Assembly (NCBI GenBank): GCA_027972325.1
Contig: JAPMOS010000021.1
Location: forward strand, 504,842-568,841
Reading direction: 5' to 3'
Length of the DNA stretch: 64,000 nucleotides
Origin: Paratrimastix pyriformis
Lineage: Eukaryota > Preaxostyla > Paratrimastigidae
Shown: piece after piece, positions 1-11,382 of the stretch
Position numbering within the stretch: position 1 is the stretch's first letter
Layout: every line of letters begins with the position of its first letter
The notes under the pieces: model-generated
Seen by the model: only the letters and a program-made list of their open reading frames with translations
Database searches by the model: none
What the model was told of the DNA's origin: nothing
Translations under genes and position numbers: made by a program

Positions 1-86
1 TCCTTTTCTTCTGAGTGCGTTTGATCAAACATGAGGTCCCACCCGTGTCAAAAAAAAAAAGGATTAACCCCGTGACGCTGGACTTT

Positions 87-104
87 CTGGCAATATATTG
101 CCAG
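87..104. repeat. perfect palindrome, copy 1
   Basis: The 18 bases CTGGCAATATATTGCCAG read the same on both strands. An identical core recurs at 251-268. It could be a dimeric protein binding site or the tip of a hairpin; nothing adjacent decides between these. Confidence 0.6.
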
Positions 105-249
105 TTGACTGTCCGCGGGTTCGAATCTCGGCAACGGATGGGAATTTTCCGACCCCCCCCTCTCCGTGGTCTGGCCTCGCTCCCTTTTCAAAGTGGCCAT
201 CGGCACTCAAAAGCTCCGGTGCCGGCGAGACTCACAACTGGGGGACCCC

Positions 250-269
250 ACTGGCAATATATTGCCAGT
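250..269. repeat. perfect palindrome, copy 2
   Basis: The same 18-base palindrome as at 87-104, here extended by one complementary pair to a 20-base perfect palindrome (ACTGGC...GCCAGT). The centres of the two copies are about 164 bases apart. Confidence 0.6.
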
Positions 270-1116
270 CGATTGGGGGCGACCGTGCTCCACGACGGTA
301 CAAGATTTTTTGACCGGGTAAAAAAGCGGGACCCCTCCACATCCCCCAGAAAACAAGTTTACGCAGGGACATGGCCCTGGGGCCAGAGGGGCGGTGGTCC
401 GGCTCGAACAGGCCGCGCAAAGGAAGAGGAACGGGGGGGGGCATGGGGGACGTGAGCGGGGGGCACAATCGGGGCTCCGCACGGCCCGGCGCGGCCGAGA
501 GCCTTGTTCCCCGGTGCCTGGCGCACACTCAGCGCAGGTGAAATCGGTCTCGAAGCGATGGGGCACGTGGAACTGTGCCCTGCACCGCTCCCCACCGCAA
601 GGCATGGCCAAGTGCCAAGCGCTTGACCCCGACTGTGGTGGACGCCAAAGGGAGCCTGGGATTGCAGGAAAAGACGTTTGGTGGCACCCCTTGTGGGTGC
701 GGATGGAAAAATTGACCAACCACGACCCTGGACAAGTGCGCGGAGAGGTGTGGGTCCAAGGTGTGTCCGGAACTCCGGAAGTAGACACAGACCACTCACC
801 AAAATTGAAAGGTAGTTTCTCTCATTGGTGGAGAATAATCCATCAAAAGATGGGGTTTCCCTGATAAATAGACGTTGAGATCCGTCGAAAACGGTCCAAA
901 AACGCACCTTGAAAGTAAAGCGGCGCGGCGCAACGAGTTTTTTGAATTGAGATTCGGGAGGTGGTGCGTTGGATTCCCGAAAGCGTCACGTTTCAGGTGC
1001 ACTTCAAACGGTTCCTGGATCTTGTTTCAGTGACGCAGGGCATGAGCAAGAACGGCCGCTGAGAGGTCATTTTTGGGGTATTTTCCACAAAATTTCGGCT
1101 CCACGGGGTTAATCCA

Positions 1117-1172
1117 CGAATAATTCTCGAATAATCGTCGAATAATCGTCAAATAACTCTCGAATAACTCTC
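1117..1172. repeat. AT-rich 11-base tandem repeat
   Basis: About five imperfect units of CGAATAATCGT / CGAATAACTCT lie in an AT-rich stretch, in contrast to the GC-rich minisatellites that dominate the window. Function unknown. Confidence 0.5.
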
Positions 1173-1771
1173 AGTTAATTGCCGGCAGGCGGGAAGTGCC
1201 CGGGCACACAAGAATCATGGGTTTCGTTCGCGTGCGTGTGTGGGGTCGCATCAAGGGGACAGATTGAGTGCTATTCTTTTTGAATCTGTGAAGACCCTTC
1301 CAAAGCCAGCAGCCGAGAACCTGAGGGGTTCGTGGTTCGGGGTCGGGTCTGAATGCACTTTTCCTCGAACAAGCCAGTGGCATCGGGGGAATGGTGGTGC
1401 ACAATAATATGTGGTGAAGTGAAGCGCAAGCGCGGTCCCAAAAGGGAACTCCACCCGGACGCAACAGAATTATTTTCCACAAAGGTCATGACGCTGCTCA
1501 CCTCGATTGATGGTCGTAGATACCATCTTGATTCCCGAGCTGATCCGAAAGAAGAGGATTTGCGGTTCTTAAGAGGCAAGCATTGAGCACAATCCACAAT
1601 CGTTCGAAATGAGTTTTCAGACCTGCAGTAGAGCTCCTGTGCCGTTTTTCACGCTCCACAAGACTATTCATGCAAACTGGCACCATGAACAAAAGCCATG
1701 CTGTCGAAGAAAGTATATCTTCGCCCTTTCAAAACTAACTGCCCTGCTACGTGGAGTATCGACCCTTCTGT

Positions 1772-2266
1772 TCAATAGAGCGCACAAGATTTTGGCTTCA
1801 GAAGCCGCCTCGTGCTCAACCCTTCGGTGCCAACGCGCTGAGGATAAATTCGCGAAGAGCCGGTGTTGTGGGGGTTAACCAGGCGCTCGCCGGCCCGCCA
1901 GTCCGCGCTCGGTGAAATCGAGTGTAGATCATTCAACAACGAAGAAGGCCGAGAAGGATCGTTTCCCTTTCTTCGTTCTTGGCCATGTTGGATCTGTTGG
2001 TTTGGAGAGGTTAATACAAATGGTGGCATGGTGGTGATGCTGGCGTGGTAGGCGGCCTCGACGGGGTCGTGGGTCATGATCTCCGTCTGGATGACCTCCA
2101 CGTTCGAGAGAACACTGTCCGGAGGCGTGGTCGGGGGAAGATGATTAGGGGGGGCGAACCTTGTTGCGGAGACCTGTCTCGTCGTCCCAGCTGCCGTTTG
2201 TGCGAGCGGCGGCGATGGCATGCACCACCAGGACTCTCGTCGACGGGGATCGGTTATCGCGCACAC
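1772..2266 (-). other. open reading frame, hypothetical or exon relic
   Basis: A 164-codon minus-strand frame with ordinary, non-repetitive composition. One stretch (SNVEVIQTEIMTHDPVEAAY) looks more like real protein than the low-complexity shadow frames nearby. I do not recognise the family. The frame runs into the 3' end of the decayed LRR copy at about 2,290, which has the same orientation. It could be a small real gene, an exon of a broken one, or chance. Confidence 0.2.
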
Positions 2267-2294
2267 TGCTCATCCTCGGCGTCATCTTCCATCA

Positions 2295-2500
2295 ATCCTC
2301 GTCCTGAAGGCAAGCGCCAGCTGGCCGCCGCGGGGTCCCTGATGCCGAGTGCAGACCCAGTGGCGGGCAGGCCAGCGCCACCTGGCACCGGACAGCTGAG
2401 CGTTCGCAGCGGGGGCGTCCATCGTGAGGCGGGCCAGCTGGGGCAGTCCGGACAGAGCCGGGACCGGTCCTGGTCATCCGCCGCTCGGAGGCGCCACAAT
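2295..2500 (-). pseudogene. decayed copy of the LRR gene C-terminus
   Basis: This segment aligns base for base, with indels, to about 20,190-20,450, the last third of LRR gene A. Shared blocks include the regions encoding LACP-L and DPRR near the end of that protein. In the copy the equivalent residues (LACPPL..., TPRRPAGA) are spread over different frames, so it is frameshifted. Only the C-terminal portion is recognisable, followed rightward by poly-G. It is a truncated relic of the family represented by the intact genes at 20,131-22,365 and 28,601-30,874. Confidence 0.6.
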
Positions 2501-3510
2501 GCCGAGCCCAGTGCCGGCCAGGGGGGGGAGGGGGGGATTCAATGCCCGCTGTCACTGGGGTCGGGAGCAGGCGAAGCGCCGAGGCTTCTTCAGCGTCTCA
2601 TCGGCCGGTCCGAGGAAACTCTCCCTGGCTGGTTGGTTGGTGGCTCATGGGGGGGGGGGGGAGGGGGGAGGGGAGGGGGGGCAGGCGGCGGCCACCATGG
2701 GCGCAGGAGGCGATTTCCACGCAGAGGTCCTGTATCTCACTGGAACGCGAGGTGGCTCAGTCCCCAGCTGGCGGGAGGGCGAGGGCGAAGGGACGGCGAG
2801 GGAGGGCGAGGGCGGAGGGCGGCCAGGAACGGCCCGCGGTCCCCGATGGTTGCGTATAGTTCAGCGGAACACAACCGGTGGGTTTGAAGATCCCCCAAAA
2901 ATAAACGAGGTATGCTGACGATCTATTTGATGACGAGATGGCATCTGACACCAGGGCGAGGGGGCGAGGGGGGAGGGAAGGGGGATGCACTGGTCCCCGG
3001 CTGGGCTCTGAATGCTCGTGCGAATCAAAAACTGGGCTTGCCTCCGATGACAGGCCGGAGTGCCGGGGGAATGAGATGCCAGGGGCACTGGGGCGGCACC
3101 TTGCAACAACAAGCCGGCACTCATCGTCCTGCCGAGGGGAAATGGATCGCTGCCGAAGGGGACCATGCTATGTCCAGAACATGAGCTGGTGGAACATGTT
3201 TCATCAAAGAAGCGACCTGATTTTTGCGTGTTTCATCTTCCCAAGCCATTGGGGCAACCTGATCGAATCGATATCCAACATTCTTTCCGGCTTCTTTGGG
3301 GAGATTTGGGGGAAGCCTTCCAACGCCAGAAGCCCAGAAACCGAGACAATTTTCAAACGGGCACTGGAAGGAGTGGCCGTTGACGAGGCACGCACAAATT
3401 ACGATCCCGACATGGTTTAGTGCACATTACCGGGTGCGGGTGCAACTTTTCCGACGAATCGCAACAACAGCAACAGAAAAACTCGAAATGACAGAGGGGC
3501 GAAGGGAACA
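2501..3510. other. no recognised gene
   Basis: GC-rich low-complexity sequence with G-runs (about 2,520-2,535 and 2,649-2,680) gives way after about 3,180 to AT-richer sequence leading into the first Armadillo-like gene. A 160-codon plus-strand frame ends at 3,420 but matches no family I know. The AT-richer part probably carries the promoter of the downstream gene. Confidence 0.4.
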
Positions 3511-3587
3511 GTTTGCATCTTTGTTTGCTTCCAATTTCGTCAGTGTTCTCAGGATGCCCTTGCGATCTCACTTTTTTCCATCGCCAG

Positions 3588-6540
3588 ATTGGAACTGATG
3601 CCACCGACCCTGTGGTGCTGCAGTCTGCAGAGGCCGAGCGTGAGCTTCAGGTGAGCATGAACCTTGGTCCGTTGCTATTTTGCGCCAAGCATGTGGAATG
3701 TTGGCGGATCCAAAACCTGACGAACTGAAACAGTTTCCTTCCGGAGCCGTCATTCTCCGAGGCAGCACACGTTCTCCCACTTCACTCGCTACTCTCCTCG
3801 TCCTTTTTCATCAGGGCGGCCCATTGTGGTGGCCGATCTGTGTCCCTGGTACCTGCGACTGATCCGGAGCAACCCGCGGCCAGCCTGCCCTGCCCGGGCC
3901 CTGGTTGGGCTGCTGCAGTGCCCGGCAGTGACCAGCCGACCCGCAGCCTTGGCGGACCTACTCCTCACGTTGATCGCCCTGTGCGAAACGGGCAGAGATG
4001 AAGCTGCTGCCCTCACGCGAACCGCCTTGGGCCGCGCCTGGGTGGCCGCCCCGCTCCTTGGGCTGCTTCGGGGCAACCCGGCCACCTTCAACAGAACGAA
4101 CCCCGATGTGGCCGTGAGGCTGCCCCTGGTCATCACCTGTCTGGCCATCAAAAATCCTGAGAATGCGGGTGCTTTCGGCCGCGCCAAGGTGGCCGCCTCG
4201 CTGGTGGAGCTGCTCCGGAGCAACCCCACCCTCGGCACTGCCAACATCGATGCGGCCTGCTCGCTCCTCGCGACCATCAACGCCCTGGCCCACTTCAGCC
4301 CCGAGTGTCGCAGCGCCCTCGGCGAGGCCGGTGTGGCGGCCCCGCTGATGGAGATGCTCCGGGGCAACATAGACACGCTCGTTCCCGCCCACCCCGAGTT
4401 GGCCAGGCTGCTCCTCGAGGGCATCGCCACCCTGGCCAAGGAAAACCCCCTGAACCGCAATGCATTCAACCGTGCCGGAGTGGCCGCCCCGCTGGTGGAG
4501 CTGCTCCGGAGCAACCCTACCCTCCTCACCACCCACCCCGAGTTGGCCTTGGCGCTCCTCCGGGCCATCGACAACCTGACCGCCAACAATCCCGCGAACT
4601 GTTGTGCCTTCGGCAGTGCCGGGGCGGCCGCGCCCCTGGTTGGGCTGCTCCGGGACAATCCCTCCCTCTTTGCCCCCTGCGCGGAGGCTCTTGGGCCGCT
4701 CTTCAGCGCGATCGTGCATCTGGCCCGGGAGCCCGCGAGCCTCAGGGCCCTTGGCGATGCCGGGATGGCCGACGCGCTGGCGGGGCTGCTCCGGAGCAAC
4801 ACCCTCATCACCAGTCCCAAGGAAGCCATGATGCTCTTCCTCGCGACCTTCGCCCACCTTGTCAAATTGAGCCCGGAATTCCGCACAGCCTTTGGGGAGG
4901 CTGCGGTGGTCGCCCCGCTGGTGGAGCTGCTCCGAAGCCACCCAGCCACCTTGCCAGTCTCCGACCCCAAGCTGGCCACCATCTTCCTCTTTCTGATCCG
5001 TGAACTGGCGCCCCTCAACGCCGAGGACGGCAGCAATTCCAGGGGGGCTGCCGGGGTGGCCGCCTCGCTGGTGGAGCTACTGCGAAGCAACCCCACCCTC
5101 ATCGCCACCAACCCCGATGTGGCCATGATGCTCTTCAGCACGATCGACAACACCGCCGAAAATCTCGAGATCTGCCGGGCTTTTGGGGAGGCCGGGGTGG
5201 CCGCCCCGCTGGTGGAGCTGGTGCGGAGCAACCCGGTCCTCACAGCCCCCTGCGCTTGTGCTCTCGTGGCGCTCTTCTCTGTGATCGTCAAGCTGACCCG
5301 GGACCCCGGGTGCCTCAGGGCCCTCGGCGATGCCGGGATGGCCGCCTCGCTGGTCGGGCTGCTCCGGAGCAACACCGCCGCCCTCATCGCCATGCCCACA
5401 TATGCCACTCCGATCCTCCAATGCATCGGCCTCGTGACATTGCGCAGTCCAGGCACCCGCAGTGCCTTGGGGGCTGCCGGGGTGGCTGCCCCGCTGGTGG
5501 AGCTGCTCCGGAGCAGCCCTGCCACCCTCATGGCCACCCACCCCGATGTGGCACACCAGCTGCTCTCTGTCATCGGCCACCTGGCATCCGACAATGGCGA
5601 GAATCGCCGCGCCCTCGGCAGTGCCGGGGTGGCCGCCCCGCTGGTGGTGATGCTCCGGAGCAACTCAGAGACCCTCGTTCCGACCCACCCAGGGGCCGCC
5701 AAACTGCTCCTCGAGGCCATCGCCAAGCTGACCCACGAAAACCCCGAGAATTGCAGCGCCTTTGGGGAGGCCGGAGTGGCCGCCCCGCTGGTGGAGCTGA
5801 TTGCAAACAACCCCGACCTCATCACCACCCGCCCCGTTCTGGCCGTGCAGCTCCTCCTGGTCATTGGCAACTTGGCCGACGACAATCCCGAGAACCGCGT
5901 CGCCTTCGGCCGCGCCGGGGTGGCCGCCCCGCTGGTGGAGCTGCTCAGATGCAGCCCCGCCACCCTCATCGCCGCCCAGGCAGAGGCTGCCCGTGCACTC
6001 TTCCGCGCAACCACCAACCTGTGCTGGGATCCCGAGTGCCTCGTCTCCCTCTGCGATGCCGGGCTGACCGCCCCGCTGGTGGAGCTGCTCCGGAGCGACC
6101 CCGCCTCCCTTATCGCCAGCCCCACTGTCGCCGGCTGGCTCCTCACGACTCTCAATCTCCTGGCCATCTGCGATGCCTTTGGCGGCGATGTCGAGGTGGC
6201 CGCCCCGCTGGTGGAGCTGCTCCGGAACTGGCCCTCCGCCCTCACCGCCACCGACCCCGGGGTGACCCTGGTCTTGATCAGTGCTCTCAACACTCTGGCC
6301 GGCAATCCCGAGGTTTGCCGCGCCTTGGGCCGTGCAGGGGTGGCCGCCCCGCTGGTGGAGCTGCTCCGGAGCCACCCCGACCTCACCGCCACCCAGCCCG
6401 ATGTGGCCGCGGTGCTCCTCAAGGCCATCAACACCCTGGCCGCCGACAGCCCCGAGATCCGCAGCGCCTTGGGGGATGCCGGGGTGGCCACCCCGCTGGA
6501 TGCGCTGCCCCAGATCGTCGACCGACCTGGCGCCGCCTAG
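3588..6540 (+). CDS. Armadillo-like repeat protein 1
   Basis: Solenoid protein of roughly 920 residues built from about 17 tandem units of 49-52 residues, each starting near GVAAPLVELLRSNP and ending near an Asn-Pro-Glu then a Phe-Gly-x-Ala step. This resembles ARM repeats (vac8/importin-alpha type) carrying a 7-10 residue insertion after helix 2, so a protein-protein scaffold is likely. An upstream exon ends at 3,666 (CTT G) and joins at 3,815 through a 148-base intron with donor GTCCGT; the paralogue at 7,761 has the same splice in the same phase. The position matching the paralogue's start codon is ATT (3,588-3,590), preceded by a pyrimidine tract and CAG, so the true start may lie on an unplaced upstream exon. 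The repeat units are very similar at DNA level, suggesting homogenisation. Confidence 0.75.
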
Positions 6541-7760
6541 CGTGTGGCCCCGCAGACCACAGGCAGTTCGTCGTGCCCTGACCCCTTCCCAATTCATCCC
6601 GCACCACCCACCCACCTTCCCTTTGAGCGCATGTTCATTTCCAATCGGCACCATCCTCCCCTTGCTTTTCAGCAGATTGAATCATCATACCACTCGTGCT
6701 CCGCTGGGACACTCGCTTCTTCACCGCACTGGGGTTATGACGACGGGGGATGTCGTGGCGACGTGGGAAGAGGGGGGATGGGTCGTGGTGACGAGGGGAG
6801 GGGTCATGGTGACAGGGGAGCGGACAGGCCCCAGTTCCCCCTGGGGCCCATGCCGAAGTCGGGGAGCACTTGGAGGGCACGGAGGAGGAGCATCCTGATG
6901 GAAGAGAATAATGGTCAGATCGCCCCCTGAGGCCCATGCCGAAGTGGGGTGGAGGTTTGGAGGGCACGGACGGAGGAAGGGGGGGCGGCCTTTCGTCCAC
7001 GTCGGCAGGACTGAGGGGTGTTCAAGAGCTAATTGTCGCCAGGATGTTCGACGTCCCCGACTGCGGGCGCCCACCCGCCATCACACCGTCACCACCAAGA
7101 GACGGGTGTGCGGCGAGCGGGTGGCTCGTCTTCGGGCGCGAGCGAGGGTGCATCTTCTCAGAGCTGTGTGAGTGCGGTGCGTGAGCGGGGGTGGTGATGG
7201 CCAGGGGTAGTGCTGATGACCGCCTAGGACGGTGGGATAAAAACTTCCTCGAGAGGACGCTCTTGAAAAAAGTCCACGACTGTTGCTTGTTTGGGGTTCG
7301 GTTGGGGTGGGAAAGGCGGAAACAACCCAGCAACGCGCAAGTGGTCACAGGAAGTGAAGGCTCGGGCTCTTTCCGACACTCGGGGAAAGACGGTGGATCC
7401 ACCAATGGGAGGTGAGACCTGAAAGTCGCCGGGTTCAGATCCAGGTTCCGATGATGCAGCCAGTGGGATTCAACAATAATGTCTGTTACAACTTCAGGGA
7501 ATTCGTGCAAAACCTCGTCGCAGATCGAAAGCGCAACTGTGAAATCGACCGGGAGTTTCAAAAAGAGAATAGAGAGAGAGAGAGATTGCATGTTCTCTCG
7601 ATCGAAAAGCGACTGGGTTTAGTGCACATTTCCGGGTGTGGGTGCAACATTTCCGACGAGAAAACTACAGGAAAACATAACCAGATTGTCTCTTCGTTCT
7701 CTGACAGATTGGTCGGTGTTCTCAGGTGGCATCACCTTTCGATTTCAGCCTTTCCACCAG
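6541..7760. other. intergenic region between the Armadillo paralogues
   Basis: No gene is supported. It contains an imperfect direct repeat of about 60 bases (about 6,835-6,890 and 6,918-6,975, sharing GGCCCATGCCGAAGT) in GC-rich sequence, then an AT-richer stretch from about 7,400. The last 150 bases resemble the region upstream of the first Armadillo-like gene (shared block around TTTAGTGCACATT), so the duplication included promoter sequence. Confidence 0.5.
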
Positions 7761-9502
7761 ATGTCATCTGACTCTGACACTGTGGCGCTGCAGTCTGCAG
7801 TGGCCAACCGCGAGCTTCAGGAGAGCATGGGCCTTGGTCTGTTGCTATCTCGCCGATTGACGTGGAATGGTTGCGTCTGAGAACACAACGATAGCGCAGT
7901 TCACCACGCCCTCCCTAACGCCGTCGTCATTCATCACAAATACACCGCATATCAGGGCGGCCCATCACGGTGGCCGATCTGTGGGTCTGGTACCGGCAGT
8001 TGACCGCGGTCCCGCGGCCAACCTGCCCCGCCCGGGCGCTGGTTGGGCTGCTGCAGTGCCCGGCCGTGACCAGCGACCCCGCAGCCCTGGAGGGCCTCCT
8101 CCTGAAAGTGGCCATCCTCTGCACGGGCAGAGATGAAGCTGCTGCCCTCGCGCGCACCGCCTTGGGCCGCGCCTGGGTGGTTGCCCCGCTCCTTGGGCTG
8201 CTTCGGAGCAACCCGGCCTCCCTCATCGCGACCACCCCCGATGTGGCCACGGGACTCCTCAGCCTCATCACCAGCCTGACCTTCGAAAATCCCGAGAACT
8301 GCAGCGCCTTCGGCCGTGCCGGGGTGGCCGCCCCGCTGGTGGAGCTGCTCCGATGCAACCCCGCCCTCATGGCCACCCACCCCAAGGTTGCCCACCAGCT
8401 CTTCAGCACAATCATCATCCTGTCCATGGCCAGGCCCGAGATCCACTGTGCCTTTGCCGCCGCGGCGGTTGACCCACTGGTGGCACTTCTCCGGAGGACC
8501 CCGTGCACCATCATGACCACCAACCCTGCCCTGTCCCTCGAGCTCCTCACGACCGTCAAGATCCTGGCCCTCGCCAGCCGTGACATCCGCACCGCCTTCG
8601 GCCGTGGTGGTGCCGCCCCGCTGGTGCGGCTCCTCCAGAGCAACCACGCCGCCCTCCTCACCAACTCTGCTCTGGCCTTGGAGCTCCTTGGGGCGATCGA
8701 CGTCCTGGCCACTGACAATCTCGAGAACTGCCGTTCCTTTGGAGATGCCGGGGTGGCCGCCCCGCTTGTGGTGCTGCTCCAGGCCCTCCTCACCAGCAAT
8801 CCCAAGGTTTGCTGGCAGATCCTCCGGGCCATCGACGTCCTGACCAACAAGAATCCCGAGAACTGCCGTGCCTTTGGGGACGCCGGGGTTGTAACCCCTT
8901 TGATGGAGATGCTCCACAACATCATCGCCGCCGACCCCGGGGCTGCCAGTTCGCTTTTCCGTGCGATCGCCCATCTGGTCTGGGACCCCGGGTGCCGCAG
9001 GGCATGCGACGATGCGGGGGTGGCCGTCACGCTGGTGGAGCTGCTCCGGAGCAACACCGCCGCCCTCATCGCCAAGCCCAAGGTAGCCGCCCAGCTCCTC
9101 CAGACAATCACCATCCTGGCCATCTTCAGCCTCGATTTTTGCAGCGCCTTTGGCCGTGCCGGGGTGGCCGCCCCGGTGGTGGAGCTGCTCCGGAGCAGCC
9201 CCGCCACCCTCATCGCCACCCACCCCGATGTGGCCTACATCCTCCTCTCGGCGACAAGTGCCCTGGTCTCCCGCAATCCCGAGACATGTGAGGCCTTCGG
9301 CCGTGCCGGGGTGGTGGCCCCGCTGGTGGAGCTGCTCCGGAGCAACCCCGACCTCACCGCCACCCAACCCGATGTGGCCGCGGTGCTCCTCAAGGCCATC
9401 AATAGCCTGGCCGCCGGCTGCCCCGAGATCCGAAGCGCCTTCGGCCGTGCCGGGGTGGCCACCCCGGTCAACTCAACAGCGCCCCCACCACCTGCGGCCT
9501 GA
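7761..9502 (+). CDS. Armadillo-like repeat protein 2
   Basis: Paralogue of the gene at 3,588-6,540. The two-exon model gives 540 residues: exon 1 at 7,761-7,836 starts with ATG (MSSDSDTVALQ), the intron at 7,837-7,955 has donor GTCTGT and acceptor ATATCAG, and exon 2 runs 7,956-9,502. The total is a whole number of codons. It has about 9-10 ARM-like units of about 50 residues, fewer than copy 1, and several are more diverged. The conserved N-terminus (LQSA-A-RELQ-SM-LGRPI-VADL) is shared with copy 1. The role is probably protein binding; the partner is unknown. Tandem same-strand duplication explains the pair. Confidence 0.8.
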
Positions 9503-9892
9503 CGGGGCTTAGCTGATCGCCTGGGCCCCCCCGGGCCCCGTGCTTCTCGGACCCTCTGCTCCAGGCACCGCTGAGGGTCCGCCAGCCGAGTCGGCCGTTC
9601 CCAAGTACGACCTGACCCCCCCAAGCTCCCCAACCGCGGAGGATCTGCTCCCGATCACCGCACGCAACATCATCCCGCTCGGAGCCACACCCTGCCCCCA
9701 GCCATCAAGAAAGCCGCCTCCTTCCCCCCGTTCTGGCCGTGAGGTGGGCAAGGCGAAAGGCGTGCGAGTTATTCGGCGGATCTGATCGTACAGCGGCAGG
9801 GGGGGGGGGGGGGGGGGGGGCGAGTGGGAGGCGGGGGAGGAGGTGGCCGGATGTGGGCCGAGGGCTGGTGGTCCCGTGGGAGGTCAGGCTGT
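9503..9892. other. intergenic, convergent 3' ends
   Basis: Lies between the end of the second Armadillo-like gene (+) and the end of twinfilin (-). It holds a run of about 20 G near 9,800 and no supported gene. A short plus-strand frame (9,540-9,785) is rich in Pro/Ser and unrecognised. Confidence 0.5.
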
Positions 9893-11322
9893 TCAAGCGT
9901 CCTGCTGGGGGGCGGGCGAGGTCGAGGCGGCGGGGGCGGGGGAGGCCGCGGGCGAGGCGCCGGCCACCTTGAAGACGGGCCGCGGCATGGGCCGGGCGGC
10001 GGCTGCGGGGGCGCCCAGGGTCGGCTTGGGCGAGCTGCCCGCACCCACTGCCCCACCCGGCACCAGATACAGACACAGCCCCACCGGCACCAGATACAGA
10101 CACAGCCCCACCGGCACCAGACGACACAGACAGGCGCCCACAAGAAGGGAGACCAGTGGCGAGCGCAGTGTGGTGCATGGATGTTGGAGATGTTGGTGAT
10201 GATGGTGGTGATGATAGTGGCGATGATGGTGGCGATGGTGGTGATGGTGGTGATGATGGTGGTGATGATAATGATGACGACGACGATGACGAGATGGTTG
10301 GATGGTGATGGTTGGATGACGGCTCGATGACGCTGATGCTGACTGATGTCGGTGATGCTGCGTGGGACGGGTGTGTGGGCAGCAATGCGCCCTTCGATCG
10401 GGGAATCGCTGGGGTGCCCTTCAACTTCAACAAAATGGGTGGCAGGCAGGGGGATGGTGTGTGGGGTGAGGCCAGGCGGACGGGTGTGTCCTTCAACAAG
10501 GCGGGTTGGGGGCAGGCAGGGGGATGGGGTGTGGGGTGCGGACCCAGGCGGACGGGGCCGCGCCCGGGGCGGGCTGTGCGTGCGAGGGCGGGCCCGGTGG
10601 ATGTGCTGGGGCTGGGGCTGGGGGCGGGCGTCACGCCCAGGGCGTCCTCGATGGCCTCGACGGTCAGCTCCTCGGGCCCGCTGCGGATCTCAAGCTGCAC
10701 CGCCCGCCCCAAACCCCAAACCAGCCACAAGCACCGACCACCACCACCACCAACCAAAAAAGGATATGAGAAATCGCTCTCGCCATCAAATGATCATCAT
10801 CCAATCAAAATCATCATCATCCAATCAAAATCATCATCCAATCATCCAGCCATCCAACGTCATCAGCAGCATCAGCATCAGCATCAGTCTCAGTCTCAGT
10901 ATCACCATGGGGGGCAGCCCAAGTGGAACCGGATCCCGGGGGGTCTGTGCCTATGCCTGTGCCTGCGTGCATGCGGGTCTGTGGCGGGGACGGACGGTCT
11001 TAGCGATCTGGGCCTCGGCGGGCAGGTGTGTGTGTCTGTGATGACTGTGTGCGTCTGTGGCGGGGACGGACGGTCTTAGCGATCTGGGCCTCGGCGGGCA
11101 GGGCCTCGCGGAGGGCGTCGGCGAGGGCGTTCTTGGCCATGCTGTGCAGCATCCGCAGCCGGACCGTGCTCCCGCTCGGGCACACGTACACAAACACTGC
11201 CCCACACACACACACACACACCCGGGCACAGGCACACAGGCACACAGGCACAGGCACAGGCACACAGGCACAGGCACAGGCACACAGGCACACAGGCACA
11301 CAGGCACACAGGCACACAGGCA

Positions 11323-11382
<60 letters not shown>

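Larger units (their letters stand above)
1..1770. other. unassigned left-edge region
   Basis: No gene is recognised here. The first 900 bases are GC-rich with short overlapping reading frames on both strands, none of which resembles a known family. From about 900 to 1,770 the composition turns AT-richer, as it does around gene starts elsewhere in this window, so a promoter or a first exon of an unrecognised gene is possible. The stretch also holds two perfect palindromes and an 11-base AT-rich tandem repeat, listed separately. Confidence 0.5.

Noticed and set aside
112-140. GGTTCGAATCTC, like a tRNA T-loop
   Set aside because: No acceptor, D or anticodon stems could be folded around it.
3789-6491. 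900-codon open frame antisense to the first Armadillo-like gene
   Set aside because: Its repeats mirror the sense ARM units and its composition (Ala/Ser/Arg) is that expected of an antisense frame in GC-rich repeats; the sense protein matches a known fold.
7022-7591. 189-codon minus-strand frame between the Armadillo genes
   Set aside because: No recognisable family, and it overlaps the duplicated promoter region of the plus-strand genes.
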